A DNA stretch of 64,000 nt from assembly GCA_030686995.1 (NCBI GenBank), contig CM060708.1, positions 181,830,115 through 181,894,114 on the forward strand. Direction: 5' to 3'. This DNA comes from Artemisia argyi. Lineage: Eukaryota; Streptophyta; Magnoliopsida; Asterales; Asteraceae. Below the pieces are notes generated by a model. The model ran no database searches, was not told the origin of the DNA, and was given only the letters and a program-made list of their open reading frames with translations. The translations under genes and the position numbers were made by a program. Positions 1-11,788 of the stretch are shown here, piece after piece. How positions within the stretch are numbered: position 1 is the stretch's first letter; every line of letters starts with the position of its first letter.

Positions 1-26
1 AAAACACTTAGTTCGCTATAGCCAAA

Positions 27-38
27 GCTCTGATACCA
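27..38 (-). other. Primer-binding site (initiator Met tRNA)
   Basis: On the minus strand this reads TGGTATCAGAGC, the usual match to the 3' end of plant initiator methionine tRNA. It lies three bases inside the end of the giant LTR at 42-3515, so that LTR is a 5' LTR and the element body runs off the left edge of the window. Confidence 0.88.
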
Positions 39-579
39 ATCTGTCACACCCCCAAAATCGGGTCCAGCGGAAGCATACGTGTAGCTGGGGTGTAATTCAA
101 TTGGTATTACAACACTAGTTCAAAAATGATTTTCATTTCAATCATTTAGAATAAAATAGTTAAGTTAAAAATATTGTATTTACATCGTTAAAAGTAGTGC
201 GGAAGTAGGCCCTTAAAAAAGTAGTTTAAAACGGTCCCCATATAAATAATCAGAGTCTTCTATGACCATGCCATGCCCTGCCAAAACCTCCTGTAGCGTG
301 CCATAGGTTAAAACCTGAAAATACATGCTAAAGTGTCAACACGAGGTTGGTGAGTTCATAGAGTTTGCTTAACAAATAAAGCCTATAGAGAAAAGATCGC
401 CCAGCAAAGGCATCGTAAATCCACTCAGTTGCAAGTCCCGCCATAAGAGACTTGTAACCTGTGTGTTTACAACCCACTGCCAAAAGTATTAAAGTCTACG
501 TGAACAGAAGTAATATAATATCCAAATTCCCAGATAAATATAGCAAAACGGTTATATAAATAATTCAGTCAATGAAGCC

Positions 580-955
580 ATATGATAAATCAGTCAAGCG
601 GGAAAACCCGTAATAAGGTTGATGCAATGGCATCGCAATTCAGTCAAGTAAGGAAACAACAATATTACGTTTGACATCACAGCCAAGTGGGGAATACCAC
701 AATACGTTTGACATCACAGCCAAGTGGGGAATACCACAATATTACAATGAACATATAGGTCAACCAAGTAGGGAAACAGCAATACTACGTTTAACATCAC
801 AGCCAAGTGGGGAATACCACAATATTACGTTTGACATCACAGCCAAGTGGGGAATACCACAATACGTTTGACATCACAGCCAAGTGGGGAATACCACAAT
901 ATTACGTTTGACATCACAGCCAAGTGGAGAATACCACAGTATTATAATGGACATA
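580..955. repeat. Tandem ~40-bp repeat array inside the giant LTR
   Basis: The best-preserved units begin near 664, 704, 783, 823, 863 and 900 and share the core GACATCACAGCCAAGTGGGG followed by AATACCACAAT. Some units lack an initial ATT. Degenerate units flank the array near 590-660 and 740-782. There are no unique spacers, so this is a satellite-like expansion within one LTR copy. Confidence 0.9.
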
Positions 956-1652
956 TAAGAACAATTGCGGACTATGAAGTCATATAAACAAGGATAATCA
1001 ATCCCATGAAATACAGGAAATCAAACATACAAATGAATGCAGGTGATTAAATATACCAAAGAAATACCGGTAGTCAAGCATACTAATGAAGTGCAGGTGA
1101 TCAAATATATATTTAGATAAAGCTGGGAATATTTGAGAAATCAACCAGGTAAAACAAGTAGTGCGTTTAAGTAAAACGAGCATGTATTCTCCCCCAAAGA
1201 GTTTGCAAAACAATCAAAATAGTAGGGGCTATGACTCACCTGGAGCGATAGCTACGATGACAAGAATGGATACACTGAAATGAGGCACGATCTCTAACCG
1301 CAACATAATATGAGTAATAACGATCTATCTTAGATCATGACATAATGAAATGAATGCACGTGCACATGATGCCTATACCACTCGTAACTTGGAAACACTA
1401 GTTATTGTCAAAGTAAAATAGTTTCCATACTTAGGAAAAATAAGTCCCAATGGAGTTATAAAAACTTGTCGTAATATATCGTATAAAAATGTTAGCGTTC
1501 TATTCCTCGTATCGAAAACCTTAAAATAACGTCGTTAAGTCGTATAATATTCTCTTGGGCCATACGTATTTCATTTGATAAGAAAATAGTCGTTAGTAAC
1601 GTTTCTAGAAAATATACCATTTAGTACGTACGTTATTATTTTTATTTGTGAC

Positions 1653-1655
<3 letters not shown>

Positions 1656-1725
<70 letters not shown>
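1656..1725. repeat. (AT)n microsatellite
   Basis: About 70 bp of uninterrupted alternating A and T inside the giant LTR. Confidence 0.97.
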
Positions 1726-1728
<3 letters not shown>

Positions 1729-2610
1729 TGACGATGTTAAAACGGGTATAACTCGGTCGTTTTAGGCTCGTTTTCCTTATTCTTTATGTCCACGGATTCG
1801 TCTTTGTGTATACTAGTATATTTTTGGTAACTCGGCTCCTCTAGGTTACGTTTAATGCCTCTTTTTACCCATTGAAATCTGCCAAACAGCAAGCAGTTTT
1901 TGGAAAAATAGTTTTCGTAGTTAAATTTGCAAAAATCATATCTCCTTCGTTATAAGCTCGTTTTAATCCGTTCTTTCGCCTAAAGTTTCGTTTTTGAATG
2001 TATTTTCTAAATCTTTGGTCAAAACTTGGCCACTAACTACTGATTTTCCCACGAAATTAAAATAGGGACAGTAGGTATATCAAAAGTTTCAAAAACCATT
2101 TTCAAGTCTCCAAACTAGTTCCATTCTCCATCAAACCACTTTCAAACACCACAAAGCTAGTCTAAACCTACCATACACCTTCTTAGGGTGTCATGGTTCC
2201 TTAAACATCATCAATCCACTAGGTCTAACAAGGGTTTCTTATGTGTCCATTTCTAGGGCTTGAAAGTTACATATGTACAAAATAAAGTGGTATAAGTTAA
2301 TGCATGTATGAGATCTTGTAAGAAATAAATATAAACATGGTAGTAACTTGTAAAAATCATAAAAATGAGTTTGTTAACTTACTTGAAGGTTTAGGGAGTT
2401 TGGATGATAAAAACCTACTAATCCTTGAGTTTTTATTTCAAAACTCCAACAAGGATGATTATATAAACAAGTTTATGACAAGATCTTGTAAAATTTATAC
2501 TCCTTGCTCCTTGAACACCCTAGTTCGATCCAACCTCAAGAGAAAATGAAGAGAAAAAGTTTACTTGTGCAAGAAAAGTGATTTTGTGATAAATGAGTGA
2601 AAAAGGTTTA

Positions 2611-2617
2611 ATTTATA
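2611..2617 (-). promoter_or_regulatory. Putative LTR TATA box
   Basis: Minus-strand TATAAAT about 0.9 kb from the U3 end of the giant LTR. The solo copy has TATAAAT at a similar depth (5167-5173), which supports it as the element's core promoter. Confidence 0.5.
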
Positions 2618-2680
2618 CATGGAGACAATTGTTAGGTAAGTATTAAATTTGGTTGGTGTGGTAGATATTTTAGGACTAAA

Positions 2681-2698
2681 GGGGGGGGGGGGGGGGGG
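2681..2698. repeat. Poly-G tract (G18)
   Basis: A run of eighteen G residues in the U3 part of the giant LTR. It is a length-unstable site and an assembly risk. Confidence 0.95.
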
Positions 2699-3515
2699 TT
2701 GCCGGTCCTAAAGGAGGGAAAAGGGGGGAAGTGTCTTGGGATTAATTAGGGAAAATTAGTATTAGTATTATGTAGTTAAGTTAGGTTTAGGTTTAAGGTT
2801 TAATCGGGTACCGGGTTTGTTAGAAATAAATTTTATTGAAGTTATTCGGGACGTAATAAAGTCGTAAAAATTGTAAAAATATGTCGGGTACAAGTACGGA
2901 GAGTTTGGGTGATTATCGTTCAATTTTGGTGAAAACCGTCGTTATTAAGTTAAACGTACGACACGTAATAAATAAATTTCCAAAATACCGGGTAAATTAA
3001 TATTATAGTTTTTATATTATAAAAATGAGCATAAAAATGTATTGGGATAATAGTCGGGAGTGTCGGACATGTTAGACACATTTATAGTTCGCGTATTAGC
3101 GTTTATTTAAAATAAACATACGTAAATCGTTAATTATACCAAAAGTATAAATTTAGTTACCTTACGAGTGGAATAGTATGCAAGTGTCATAATGATAATA
3201 TGCGGACTATTTCTAGTCCGTATGAGATGTCCCAAATGATAATGCATGAATTCGCACATGAACCAATACGGTTACGCGAGTTTAAATACTCGTAAACTGA
3301 ATTTACGATGACATGAGTAATGCACGTGAATAGTGGTTTTCTCTCGGAAATGAATAGTGTCAAGTGAATAGTAAAATTTCTGAATGTTTCTCGAAATGTC
3401 AAATTGACCTAAAAAACGATGAATAGTGATCGATGAATAGTAAATGATGAATAGTAACTTGTGAATAGTAAATTGTCGAGGGTCGGAAAATGACCAGAAA
3501 TTACGAGTTGTGACA

Positions 3516-4075
3516 GAAAGACTATAATCCATAGTTCTCTTCAAATACTTCAGTACCCTCTGAATTGCTTGCCAGTGCTGAGCACTAGGATTACTTGTAT
3601 ACCTGCTCAGTTTACCCACAGCAAAAGCAATGTCAGGCCTTGTACAAGTCATGGCATACATCAGGCAGCCAATCACCCTGGAATACTCAAGTTGAGATAC
3701 AGCTTTGCCAGTATTAAGCATAAGCTCTCAGTGGTATCCATGGGAGTACTCACTGGAGTACAATCAAAGCAATTAAATTTCTTCAGTACCTTCTCAATGT
3801 AATGAGACTGAGAAATTGATATACCATTGCTTTCATGTTTAATCCTTATACCAAGGATAACATCTGCCTCCCCCATGTCCTTCATGGAGAACCTTGATGA
3901 CAAAAATTCCTTTGTCAGGTCAACTTGATTTTGGTCAGTGCCAAAGATCAACATGTCATCAACATATAGGCAAATGATGACTCCTTTACCAGATTCATCA
4001 AATTTGCTATATACACATTTGTCAGCCTGGTTAAGAACATAACCATTATACAAAACCACTTCATCAAACTTTTGA
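3516..4075 (-). pseudogene. Copia pol, distal part: RT catalytic region to start of RNase H
   Basis: Reading right to left this continues the RT cut at 7563. It holds the catalytic motif YVDDMLIFG (about 3940-3966), the FSMKDMGEAD block, ISQSHYIEKVL, and then the RT/RNase H connection motifs RPDIAFAVGKLSRY and LKYLKRTMDY. A frameshift near 3720 moves the sequence after the STPMDTTE block into another frame. Coding stops at 3516, where the giant LTR begins; the residues read beyond it are LTR. The gene would have supplied polymerase and RNase H for reverse transcription in virus-like particles, and is dead here. Confidence 0.88.
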
Positions 4076-7000
4076 TGTAACAATTCGCAATTTCAGGTTA
4101 ATTACTATTCCCGAAAAATTTACTATTCATATTACTATTCATATTACTATTCATTTTTACTATTCATTTCTTTCTGAAATTTTCCCGAAAGTTGATTTTT
4201 ATTTCATATTCTCGAGTGATAAATCATTTCCATGGAAAATTAAATGTTTGACATTCGTCAGATCATTTTCGTGAAAGTTATTAAGGAATTACACGTTTTA
4301 GGGTAAAACGTCATTCAAAAATTCTACGCACAACGAAATTCGGTCGCGTTAATTTTCTCCGTATCAGAAAAATGTTTGACACACTCATGATTTATTTGAG
4401 AATAAATCATGACTGAGAAAAACATGACCAAAATAAACCTCGGCCGTGAAAAACTGGAATTTTCAGTTTTAAGCGTTTTTACTCAGCCGTAACCTTAGCC
4501 TATACCTGCACCGCGTTTCTAAGACGATTTGAGTTTTCAACTTATTATAATAAGTCAACATATTTTTCCCTCCTCCATTGGCCAAAAATCATCCCTTGAT
4601 TTTATAAGTCATTCCTTGATTTTTAGGTTTACGGTTTGATGTCTAAAAGACATTTAATACCAACCGACACTAGACTGAGCCCAGTCTAGACATTATAAGT
4701 CATTTTAAATCATTTATAACCTATTAGAAAAGTAACATTTTACTTTTCTCAATTTTACGCAATATTCGTACATTTTACGTATTACGCGTTTTAGACCCGT
4801 GTTTCCAGTTTTAGCAGGGTTTTACCACCCAAATGGAACCTATCACCCATTTTATATTTTATTATGGAACTTATGGACATGTTTAACAATACTTTCAAGT
4901 TTCATAATTTTTCGACACCCGGTTTTACGTTTTGAGGCCTAATCATTTACGGTTGGCATTTCCCGGAGTCAAATCTCATCCTAATACTTAGGATAATATC
5001 TAACCAAGCACACCTCACCCCCCTAACCCTTGTGAACCGCCATTAGGGGGGGGAGTCACCCCATGGTGTGGCTTGATCTTGTGGAAAATAGCCTAAGATG
5101 TTTACATGTGTTGAAACTTGCTAGCAAAGTGTTGACTAGTCATACTTTGTAACCTCCTCAAAGAACTATAAATACCCCCCCTCCCCCCTTCCTTGTGCCG
5201 TCCATCACCAACACCAAAACCATTCCATCCTTAGCTTATTTCCTTCAAAGTTCTAGCAAGGTTCAAGTGCTTCTTCAAGATAGAAACTCTAGTTAGGTTA
5301 TCATTCATCAAACACTTCCAAACCCTAATATACTTGGCGATTTCTCTTGAGTTTGAATCTACTCAAGTCACCTCAACCTTCATCATCCATCTTTCAAGAT
5401 TACAAGAGTAGAAAGATTGCATGAAGTGAAGTGGGTTGAAGCAAGTCTATCAAAGTCCTTTTCCTTACTTGCTACTTTCCTTTCATCTTTGAAAGCCAAA
5501 AGTTGTAAGCCAAACCCTAACATGCTTCTTATTAAATAATCATGTTCATATCATTTACATATTATTCTTGCTATATTATGTCTTGTATTAATGTCCATGG
5601 TGTATAAAAATGACTAAAACATGTTGTAATTGATTGTTAAGATAAGTTACTAAAACAAGCAAACTAGTGACTTTCTTGGTAAGACCTGATCAAAATGGTA
5701 AAAATTTGATATTGTATTATTACATATTACAGTAGAGGACTTAACAAGGAAACCATAGCAACTTGAACCACCTAAAACGAGTATACGAGTCAAAAGTTAC
5801 GCCCATTTGAAGTTACCAAAGATTTCCGGCAAAACTGCCTAAAATGTTTCTGTGACAAAACATAAAACACGCAAAAAGAGGCCTTTCTGGTCCGTTTCAT
5901 GAAAAAGTTAAAACACAAAAGTTGTCCGGAATCACGTTTTCGTTCAGGAAAAAAGAAGCTCGAGCCTTGAAAACGCTTTCCGAGTGAGATATTTCTCAGT
6001 TTCTTAACAGCTATTTACATATATATAAGTCACTATATATTGGTTATACTTTAAAAGGAACAAGAGGTCTTATGACCTATAATCAAGACCACCACCATGG
6101 CTAGAGCCAAGGTTGTGTCTCATGACCTTGGAACAAGGACCAAAGATCATGGCTAGGCCATGACGAAATGACCATACCAACTTACATAGGCGTAAACATG
6201 AAACAAGGAATTGCCGATATATTGAACAAGCAATTTGGATCTAAATCACTTAAAAAGGAACCATGAGATATTACAAAGAGAAAATGGTCATACAAGACTT
6301 ATGAAACTACCCCTAATAACAATCTTCATGTACTAATAAACTTTCCTAAGTTTATTCAAATATCGGACATGTAACTTTTCGGATCAAAACTTATATCTAT
6401 ATATTTTATCAACTACTACAATAGTAGGGAGCCTCATGTGAGGAGTTCATTATGTAAGCCATCGAGATGAGTTGTGGATTTACGAGTTAAAGTGTCCTGG
6501 CTCCTCGAACGCTTACTAACATGACTTCCGAATTATGTCGGCCCGAACGGTAGTAAACGATATACAAAACATACATGTTCATGAATCTTTTCTTTCAAAG
6601 ACTTACAATATACATCATACCACATCATGGACTATAAATGCAAGATATATATATAGGCACTCCGTTATATTCTTTACTCAAATCCTAAGTCGCAACATTC
6701 TATTATAGGTTGCTCGTAGAAACCTACACGATCCAACCATCACCTTCATTACTTGCTATCCTACTTAAGGTGAGTTCATAGCCCCACTTTACATTACTAC
6801 AATGTTTTACAAACCCTTGGGGGGAATACATGCTACTTTTAAACCGAACACAATGCTTTGAAACTGTATGCTGCCTGATTGTTTTATTATTACTAAGCAC
6901 CTACCTTGCCAATCCTAGGCCCCTATCATGAACCATTTAATCACTAGTATTAGTGAGCGCGAGTATTGTGAATAGGCCTATTGGGATTGACGAATCCCAT

Positions 7001-7557
7001 TTGTTTGAGCAGATTAGTTCAAACGAATGCACTATATTTGAACATTAAGTATGACGGCAAAGTAGTTACCGGGGCAACAAAACCGCCGATTGATATTGGT
7101 ACCCGTTAACGTATTGGTTGCATGAGCTTAGTATATAATAATAACTGTTTTGTTTTCTAACATGAGTATGAGTCTAATTAACTCATTACTACCAACATAT
7201 TGTGTTCAACCGTTAAACAAACTCTATGAATTTCACTCAACCTTTGTGTTGACCTCTTAAGCATGTATTTCAGGTCCATGATAATCAAGAATGGAGCGGA
7301 AGGGCACGTACCGAAGGAAGAAGGCTATAAACTATTATGTCATTCGATAAAAACATCAAAGACTTTATATTGATGTATTTTGAAACATGGAACCTTTTTG
7401 GGACCTTACTATGTAAACTCTGATATATTTGAATAAATATGAATGACAACTCTTTTAATACGAATCGGTTAGAGATCGTTTTCTATTATTATGACTGTTG
7501 TGCCGTCGAGTAACACCCAAGTTGAATTCCGCTGCATCATGAATTGGGGGTGTTACA
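4076..7557 (+). mobile_element. Solo giant LTR (3482 bp) with TSD TTTGA
   Basis: It begins TGTAACA, ends TGTTACA, and is flanked by the direct repeat TTTGA at 4071-4075 and 7558-7562. Both ends match the LTR at 42-3515. No primer site, coding region or second LTR is present, so this is a solo LTR left by LTR-LTR recombination. It carries clustered TACTATTCAT motifs near its 5' end (4110-4170) and a TATA box about 1.1 kb in. It has no ORF of note. Confidence 0.92.
5167..5173 (+). promoter_or_regulatory. Putative TATA box of the solo LTR
   Basis: TATAAAT followed by a C-rich stretch and a CATCACCAA-type start region about 35 bp downstream. This would place U3 at about 1.1 kb and R-U5 at about 2.4 kb. 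Confidence 0.6.
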
Positions 7558-7562
7558 TTTGA

Positions 7563-10522
7563 TGCCATTGCTTAGGTGCCTGTTTCAGTCCATATAAAGA
7601 CTTAATCAGTTTACACACCTTGTTTTCATTGCCAGGCAAGATGAAGCCCTGAGGTTGGTTCATATAAACCTCCTCATCCAATTCACCATTCAAGAAAGCT
7701 GTCTTCACATCCATCTGATGAATAATTAGATTGTGAATTGATGCCAAAGCAATCAGCAGCCTGATGGTACTGATACGTGCCACTGGGGCATAAGTATCAA
7801 AGTAGTCTATCCCTGACTTTTGTTTAAAGCCCTGAATGACTAGTCTAGCCTTGAACTTTTCAATAGTTCCATCTACCTTTATTTTCCTTTTGAAAATCGA
7901 TTTGCAACCAAGAGGTTTGCAACCTGGTGGTAGATCAACCAACACCCAAGTGTTGTTGCCCATGATGGAGTCAATCTCATCATTTATTACTTCTTTCCAG
8001 AAAGCAACATCCTGGGACTTCATTGCTTCTTCAAATGTCTTGGGATCATCCTCAACAATGAAGCAATAGGAATATTGGTCAGAGACCTCATTCCTCGTAC
8101 CTTCAATTAAGTATAATTGAAACTCAGGTCCAAATGACTTTGGAGTCCTGACCCTTTTGCTCTTCCTGAGCTCAAGTTCAGGTTGTTGAACCACAACCTC
8201 ATCAGGAGCCTGAGATGATAAATCATCAGGGACCTCTGATACACCAGTGTCATCAGTTCCATTTGGAATCCTGTGACTTGGTCTAGGGACTGAAGAGAAT
8301 CTATTCTCATCAAATAATGCATCCCTTGATTCAATTATTGAATTAATTGAAACATATTCATTAGGTTCAATAACATAGAACCTATATGCCTTGGAATGCT
8401 CAGCATATCCAACAAAGATGCAATCAATGCCTCTTTCACCCAAAGTTTTCAACTTCGGATTAGGGAGTCTTACAACTGCCCTACAACCCCAAACCCTGAG
8501 ATAATTCAGGTTGGGTTTCTTTTTAGTCCAGAGTTCATAAGGGGTAACCTTGTTCCTTTTGTTGGGAACCCTATTTAGTAAATAGCAAGCTGTTAACATA
8601 GCTTCACCCCAGAACCCTTGACTCAGTCCTGAATAGGACAACATGGAATTAACCATCTCCTTCAATACACTGTTCTTCCTTTCAGAGATACCATTTTGTT
8701 GAGGAGTATAGGGAGCAGTCGTTTCATGGATTATACCAACAGACTGAAAGTACTGAGTATCCATGTACTCACCTCCCCTATCAGTCCTGAATCTTTTGAT
8801 CAGGGACCCAAGTTGCAACTCAACTTCAGTTTTAAACACTTTGAATTTATCTAATGCTTCATCCTTGGTATGTAATAGATAGACATAACAAAACCTAGAA
8901 GCATCATCAATAAATGTCACAAAGTACTTCTTGTTCCCCAAAGAGGGAGTGGCATGCAAATCACACAGGTCACTGTGTACTAGCTCCAAGAGCTCAGTCT
9001 CACGTTTTACACCCTAAAAAGGTTTCTTAGTAATTTTGGTCAACATGCAAGTCTTACACTTTTCAGTGTCCATGTCAAATGCTGGGATTAACCCATCCTT
9101 AGACATATCTTGCATCCTTTTATAATGTACATGGCCAAGTCTAGCATGCCACAGGGTAGAGTCATTCAGTTTAGAGGTTGATAAAAAGGCTGAATTAACA
9201 ATGTCAGTGACAACATTAAGCCTGAACATTTGATTACACAAATAGCCAAAACCAATAAACATACCATGTTTAGACAAAATGAATTTATCAGATTCGATAA
9301 CTTGTTTATATCCATGATTATTCAAAACACTACTTGAAACCAAGTTCTTCCTTATATCAGGAACATGAATAACATTAAACAAAGTTACAATCTTTCCAGA
9401 ACTAAAACTAAGATCTACACAACCACGACCATGCACCAAGGCTGTTGACTCATTTCCCATGTGAAGAATAGATCCTTCATTCAGTGACTCATAAGTCTTG
9501 AACCAGCATCTATCTTTGCACACATGAACAGTTGCTCCAGAGTCAACCCACCACGCAACATCATCATCCTGCACATAGTTAGATTCAGATACATATGTAA
9601 CATAATAAACCTGAAGAGATTCATTAAACATATTCTGACCTTTCAGTGAGTTGGCTGAACCACCACTCCCTGAACCACTAGTGCCTGAACCATTGGTTTT
9701 ACCACCAACCTTAACACCTTTGCAATCCCTTTTAATGTGACCAGATTTGCCACATTTCCAACAAGTAGGTGTTGCCTTCTTGTTAGGATCAGCCCTTGTG
9801 TTATCATGATGTTTACGTTTGCCTTTGTTGTCATTGTACCTGGTGGAATTGTTATGTTCCACCATATTGACAACAGATGCACCAGTAGCATTGCTACTCT
9901 TTGGCTTCTCATTATCCTGCGCCCTGAGGGAATCCTCAATACGCAGATGACTACCCAACTGAACAAGAGTCAGTTCTTCCTTCTTATGTTTTAAGGCATG
10001 CTTGAAATCTTTCCAAGAAGGAGGGAGTTTGTCAATGATACAAGAGACTGAAATAGCCTTATCCATGTTCATTTTATGTTGTGTAAACCTTCCAAGTATT
10101 CCAAGAAGTTCATTGTATTGTTCCATGACTGGTCTTGAATCAGTCATTTTGTAATTTGTGAAATTACTCACAAGAAACTTCTTACTTGAAGCATCCTCAG
10201 CCATATATTTGGCATCCAAGGAATCCCAAAGTTCTTTGGAAGATTCAACGTTCTGATAAATGTCAAAGAGAGAATCAGACATACCATTTAGGATTAAACC
10301 TCTGCAAACATAGTCATCATTCTCCCATTTGCTCCTTTTCCTTATCTGTTCCACGGTAGCATCATCCCCATGATCCTCAGGAATGGCAGTACTAAGAACA
10401 TACACCACATTCATGCTTGATAGCAAGAAGTGCTTCTTCTTTTGCCATCTTCTGAAATCACCACCTTCAAACTTATCCAATTTGGAAAAGTTAGCAGCCA
10501 TATGCCTCATAGCAGCAGCCAT
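7563..10522 (-). pseudogene. Copia gag-pol: Gag, protease, integrase, N-terminal RT
   Basis: The Met at 10522 opens a 502-codon ORF. It has an N-terminal Gag region (FEGGDFRRWQ), a CCHC knuckle CWKCGKSGHIKRDC (residues about 250-265), protease with VDSGATVHV (about 320-332), and the integrase zinc-binding HARLGH...CKTC. One in-frame TAG at 9014-9016 ends it. The same frame continues with the integrase core (FIDDASRF, RTDRGGEY, TPQQNGISERKN), a variable linker, and RT up to [10 protein letters not shown] and SLYGLKQAPKQW. RT is cut at 7563 by the solo LTR. Apart from that one stop the frame is open for almost 3 kb, so this is a fairly young copy killed mainly by insertions. A Copia lineage is certain; the sublineage is not. 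Confidence 0.92.
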
Positions 10523-10717
10523 TGATTATCACAAAATAGTTTACTTTGATTGTTGGTTGTGGTATTCGCCCAGAACAGGGTGGAGATAATCAATAGCCTA
10601 ACTACGTACCAATTAAGGTTACCGGATATCACTTGGAATCGTGTTATCACTTTCCAAAGTAAACTATTCGACCCTAATGCCTGGGTATCACGAATATCTA
10701 CTTGGGATAAGACCAAA
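10523..10717 (-). other. Copia 5' leader
   Basis: About 195 bp between the LTR end and the Gag start on the minus strand. The sequence just inside the LTR reads TTTGGTCTTATCCC and does not match the initiator-Met primer. No other feature is seen. Confidence 0.6.
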
Positions 10718-11278
10718 TGTTGTTAATGATTTAGGCACAAATCAATAACCCTTCGTGTTTAAGTGTTGTGTGTTTTCTGGATCTATTCCATGCATGATTG
10801 ATTTACCTATTTATAGGTAATATTACTCAACCCTAGTCAATGGAATTAAGAGTGATTAACGGCCCATTAATCCCACTTAATTTGCCTCCATAATTATAGG
10901 AATTAGCGGTTACATGACCAATTAAACGTGGTCATTAATGCAGTTATAACTGCCACTTGAATAGGTCAAAGCAGTTACTAATCAAGTTTGAATTCAGTCC
11001 AATGAGTTCGTTATACTCACTGATGAGCTAGTCCCTGAGGACATCAACTCCCTGATGAGATCCTTCAGCCTGAACTGAACTCATCAACCTGATGAATACC
11101 ATTCAGTCCAGAGTATCACTCCCTGAAAGAGTGAACTCACTGAACTTCATCATACACTGAAAACACTTAACCACTATCTGAGTCAGGTTGTTCAGGGACC
11201 TGATGGGTGTACACTCCGTACCTCCTGACCCATTACCAGGTGTGAACCAATCCCACAAGTGCACTAAATTTTCCAACA
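10718..11278 (-). repeat. 5' LTR of the Copia element
   Basis: On the minus strand it starts TGTTGGAAAATTTAGTGCAC and ends TTAACAACA, giving a TGTTG/CAACA terminal inverted repeat over 561 bp. It sits 195 bp upstream of the Gag start. The 5 bp outside it (11279-11283, ACGAA) should be the TSD, but the partner is off-window. Confidence 0.82.
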
Positions 11279-11579
11279 ACGAAACCCTTAATTCCCTATG
11301 AATATCCTCGCACAGCATATGATGTATATATATGAAATAACTTTGACCTTGACTGTCTTTAGCCCCTCAACATGTGCTACTTTTTACTTCGGTACTTGTA
11401 CCTTTTTCTTCTTTTTTTCTTTCACGTATATATACATAGAAGTATATTTAAACTTAATAAGATAATAATACTTTTGGTCCTTCATCGTAGTTGTTCATAT
11501 ATTCTTCGGTCCTCAAAATAAATATAATTTGACCGCTAATAGTCCTTGGATTTTAACTCTTTCGCGCCCAAGTTAATAA

Positions 11580-11788
11580 CTACGGCGTAACCAAATAATA
11601 AGTTACGCCCTAGCCTTTATATTAAATTACTACGGTGTAGCCTCAAGAGTGGCTACACCCGTAGAACTATCGTTAACACAGCTACACCGTAGCACCATTA
11701 CTAGCTACGGCGTAGTCTTCTTCTTGCAGAAATTTGACTAAGTCATAAAATAACTACGGCGTAACCCAAATAATATATTACGCCGTAG
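11580..11788. repeat. Cluster of CTACGGCGTAG-type palindromic motifs
   Basis: Imperfect palindromes with an ACG[G/C]CGT core occur at 11580-11590, 11630-11640 (CTACGGTGTAG), 11682-11692 (CTACACCGTAG), 11705-11715 (perfect), 11754-11764 and 11778-11788 (TTACGCCGTAG). Two have T or A where the core would be CpG, as expected from deamination. Confidence 0.85.

Larger units (their letters stand above)
42..3515 (-). mobile_element. Giant 5' LTR of a minus-strand Ty3/gypsy-type element (Tekay-like by inference)
   Basis: The segment is bounded by TGTCACA and TGTGACA, a 7-bp terminal inverted repeat with TG...CA ends, and is about 3.47 kb long. A primer-binding site abuts its left end. The right end cuts into Copia RNase H coding sequence at 3516, so the element inserted into that Copia. 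Both ends and several internal blocks match the solo LTR at 4076-7557, for example the stretch before the primer-binding side that contains AAACTCTATGAA and GTGTTGAC. LTR length and this primer suit Tekay chromoviruses, but no coding part is in view to prove it. It carries an AT microsatellite, a G18 tract and a ~40-bp tandem array absent from the solo copy. No TSD can be read because the other end is off-window. Confidence 0.82.
3516..11278 (-). mobile_element. Ty1/Copia element, interrupted twice by one giant-LTR family
   Basis: A minus-strand Copia element with 5' LTR at 10718-11278, gag-pol at 10522-7563 and the remaining RT/RNase H part at 4075-3516. The solo LTR at 4076-7557 lies between the two pol pieces, and removing it leaves one TTTGA at the junction with RT motifs in order. 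The giant LTR at 42-3515 cuts the RNase H region. The C-terminal RNase H, polypurine tract and 3' LTR should lie beyond the left edge. I see no canonical TGGTATCAGAGC primer site next to its LTR, so the primer is unclear. Confidence 0.9.

Noticed and set aside
27..38. tRNA-Met gene fragment
   Set aside because: Only the 3'-end complement is present and it sits next to an LTR, so it is a primer-binding site.
661..955. CRISPR-like array of 40-bp repeats
   Set aside because: The units are directly adjacent with no unique spacers, lie inside a plant LTR, and no cas-like genes are near.
1656..1725. Centromeric or replication-origin AT element
   Set aside because: A plain dinucleotide repeat within one LTR copy, with no supporting context.
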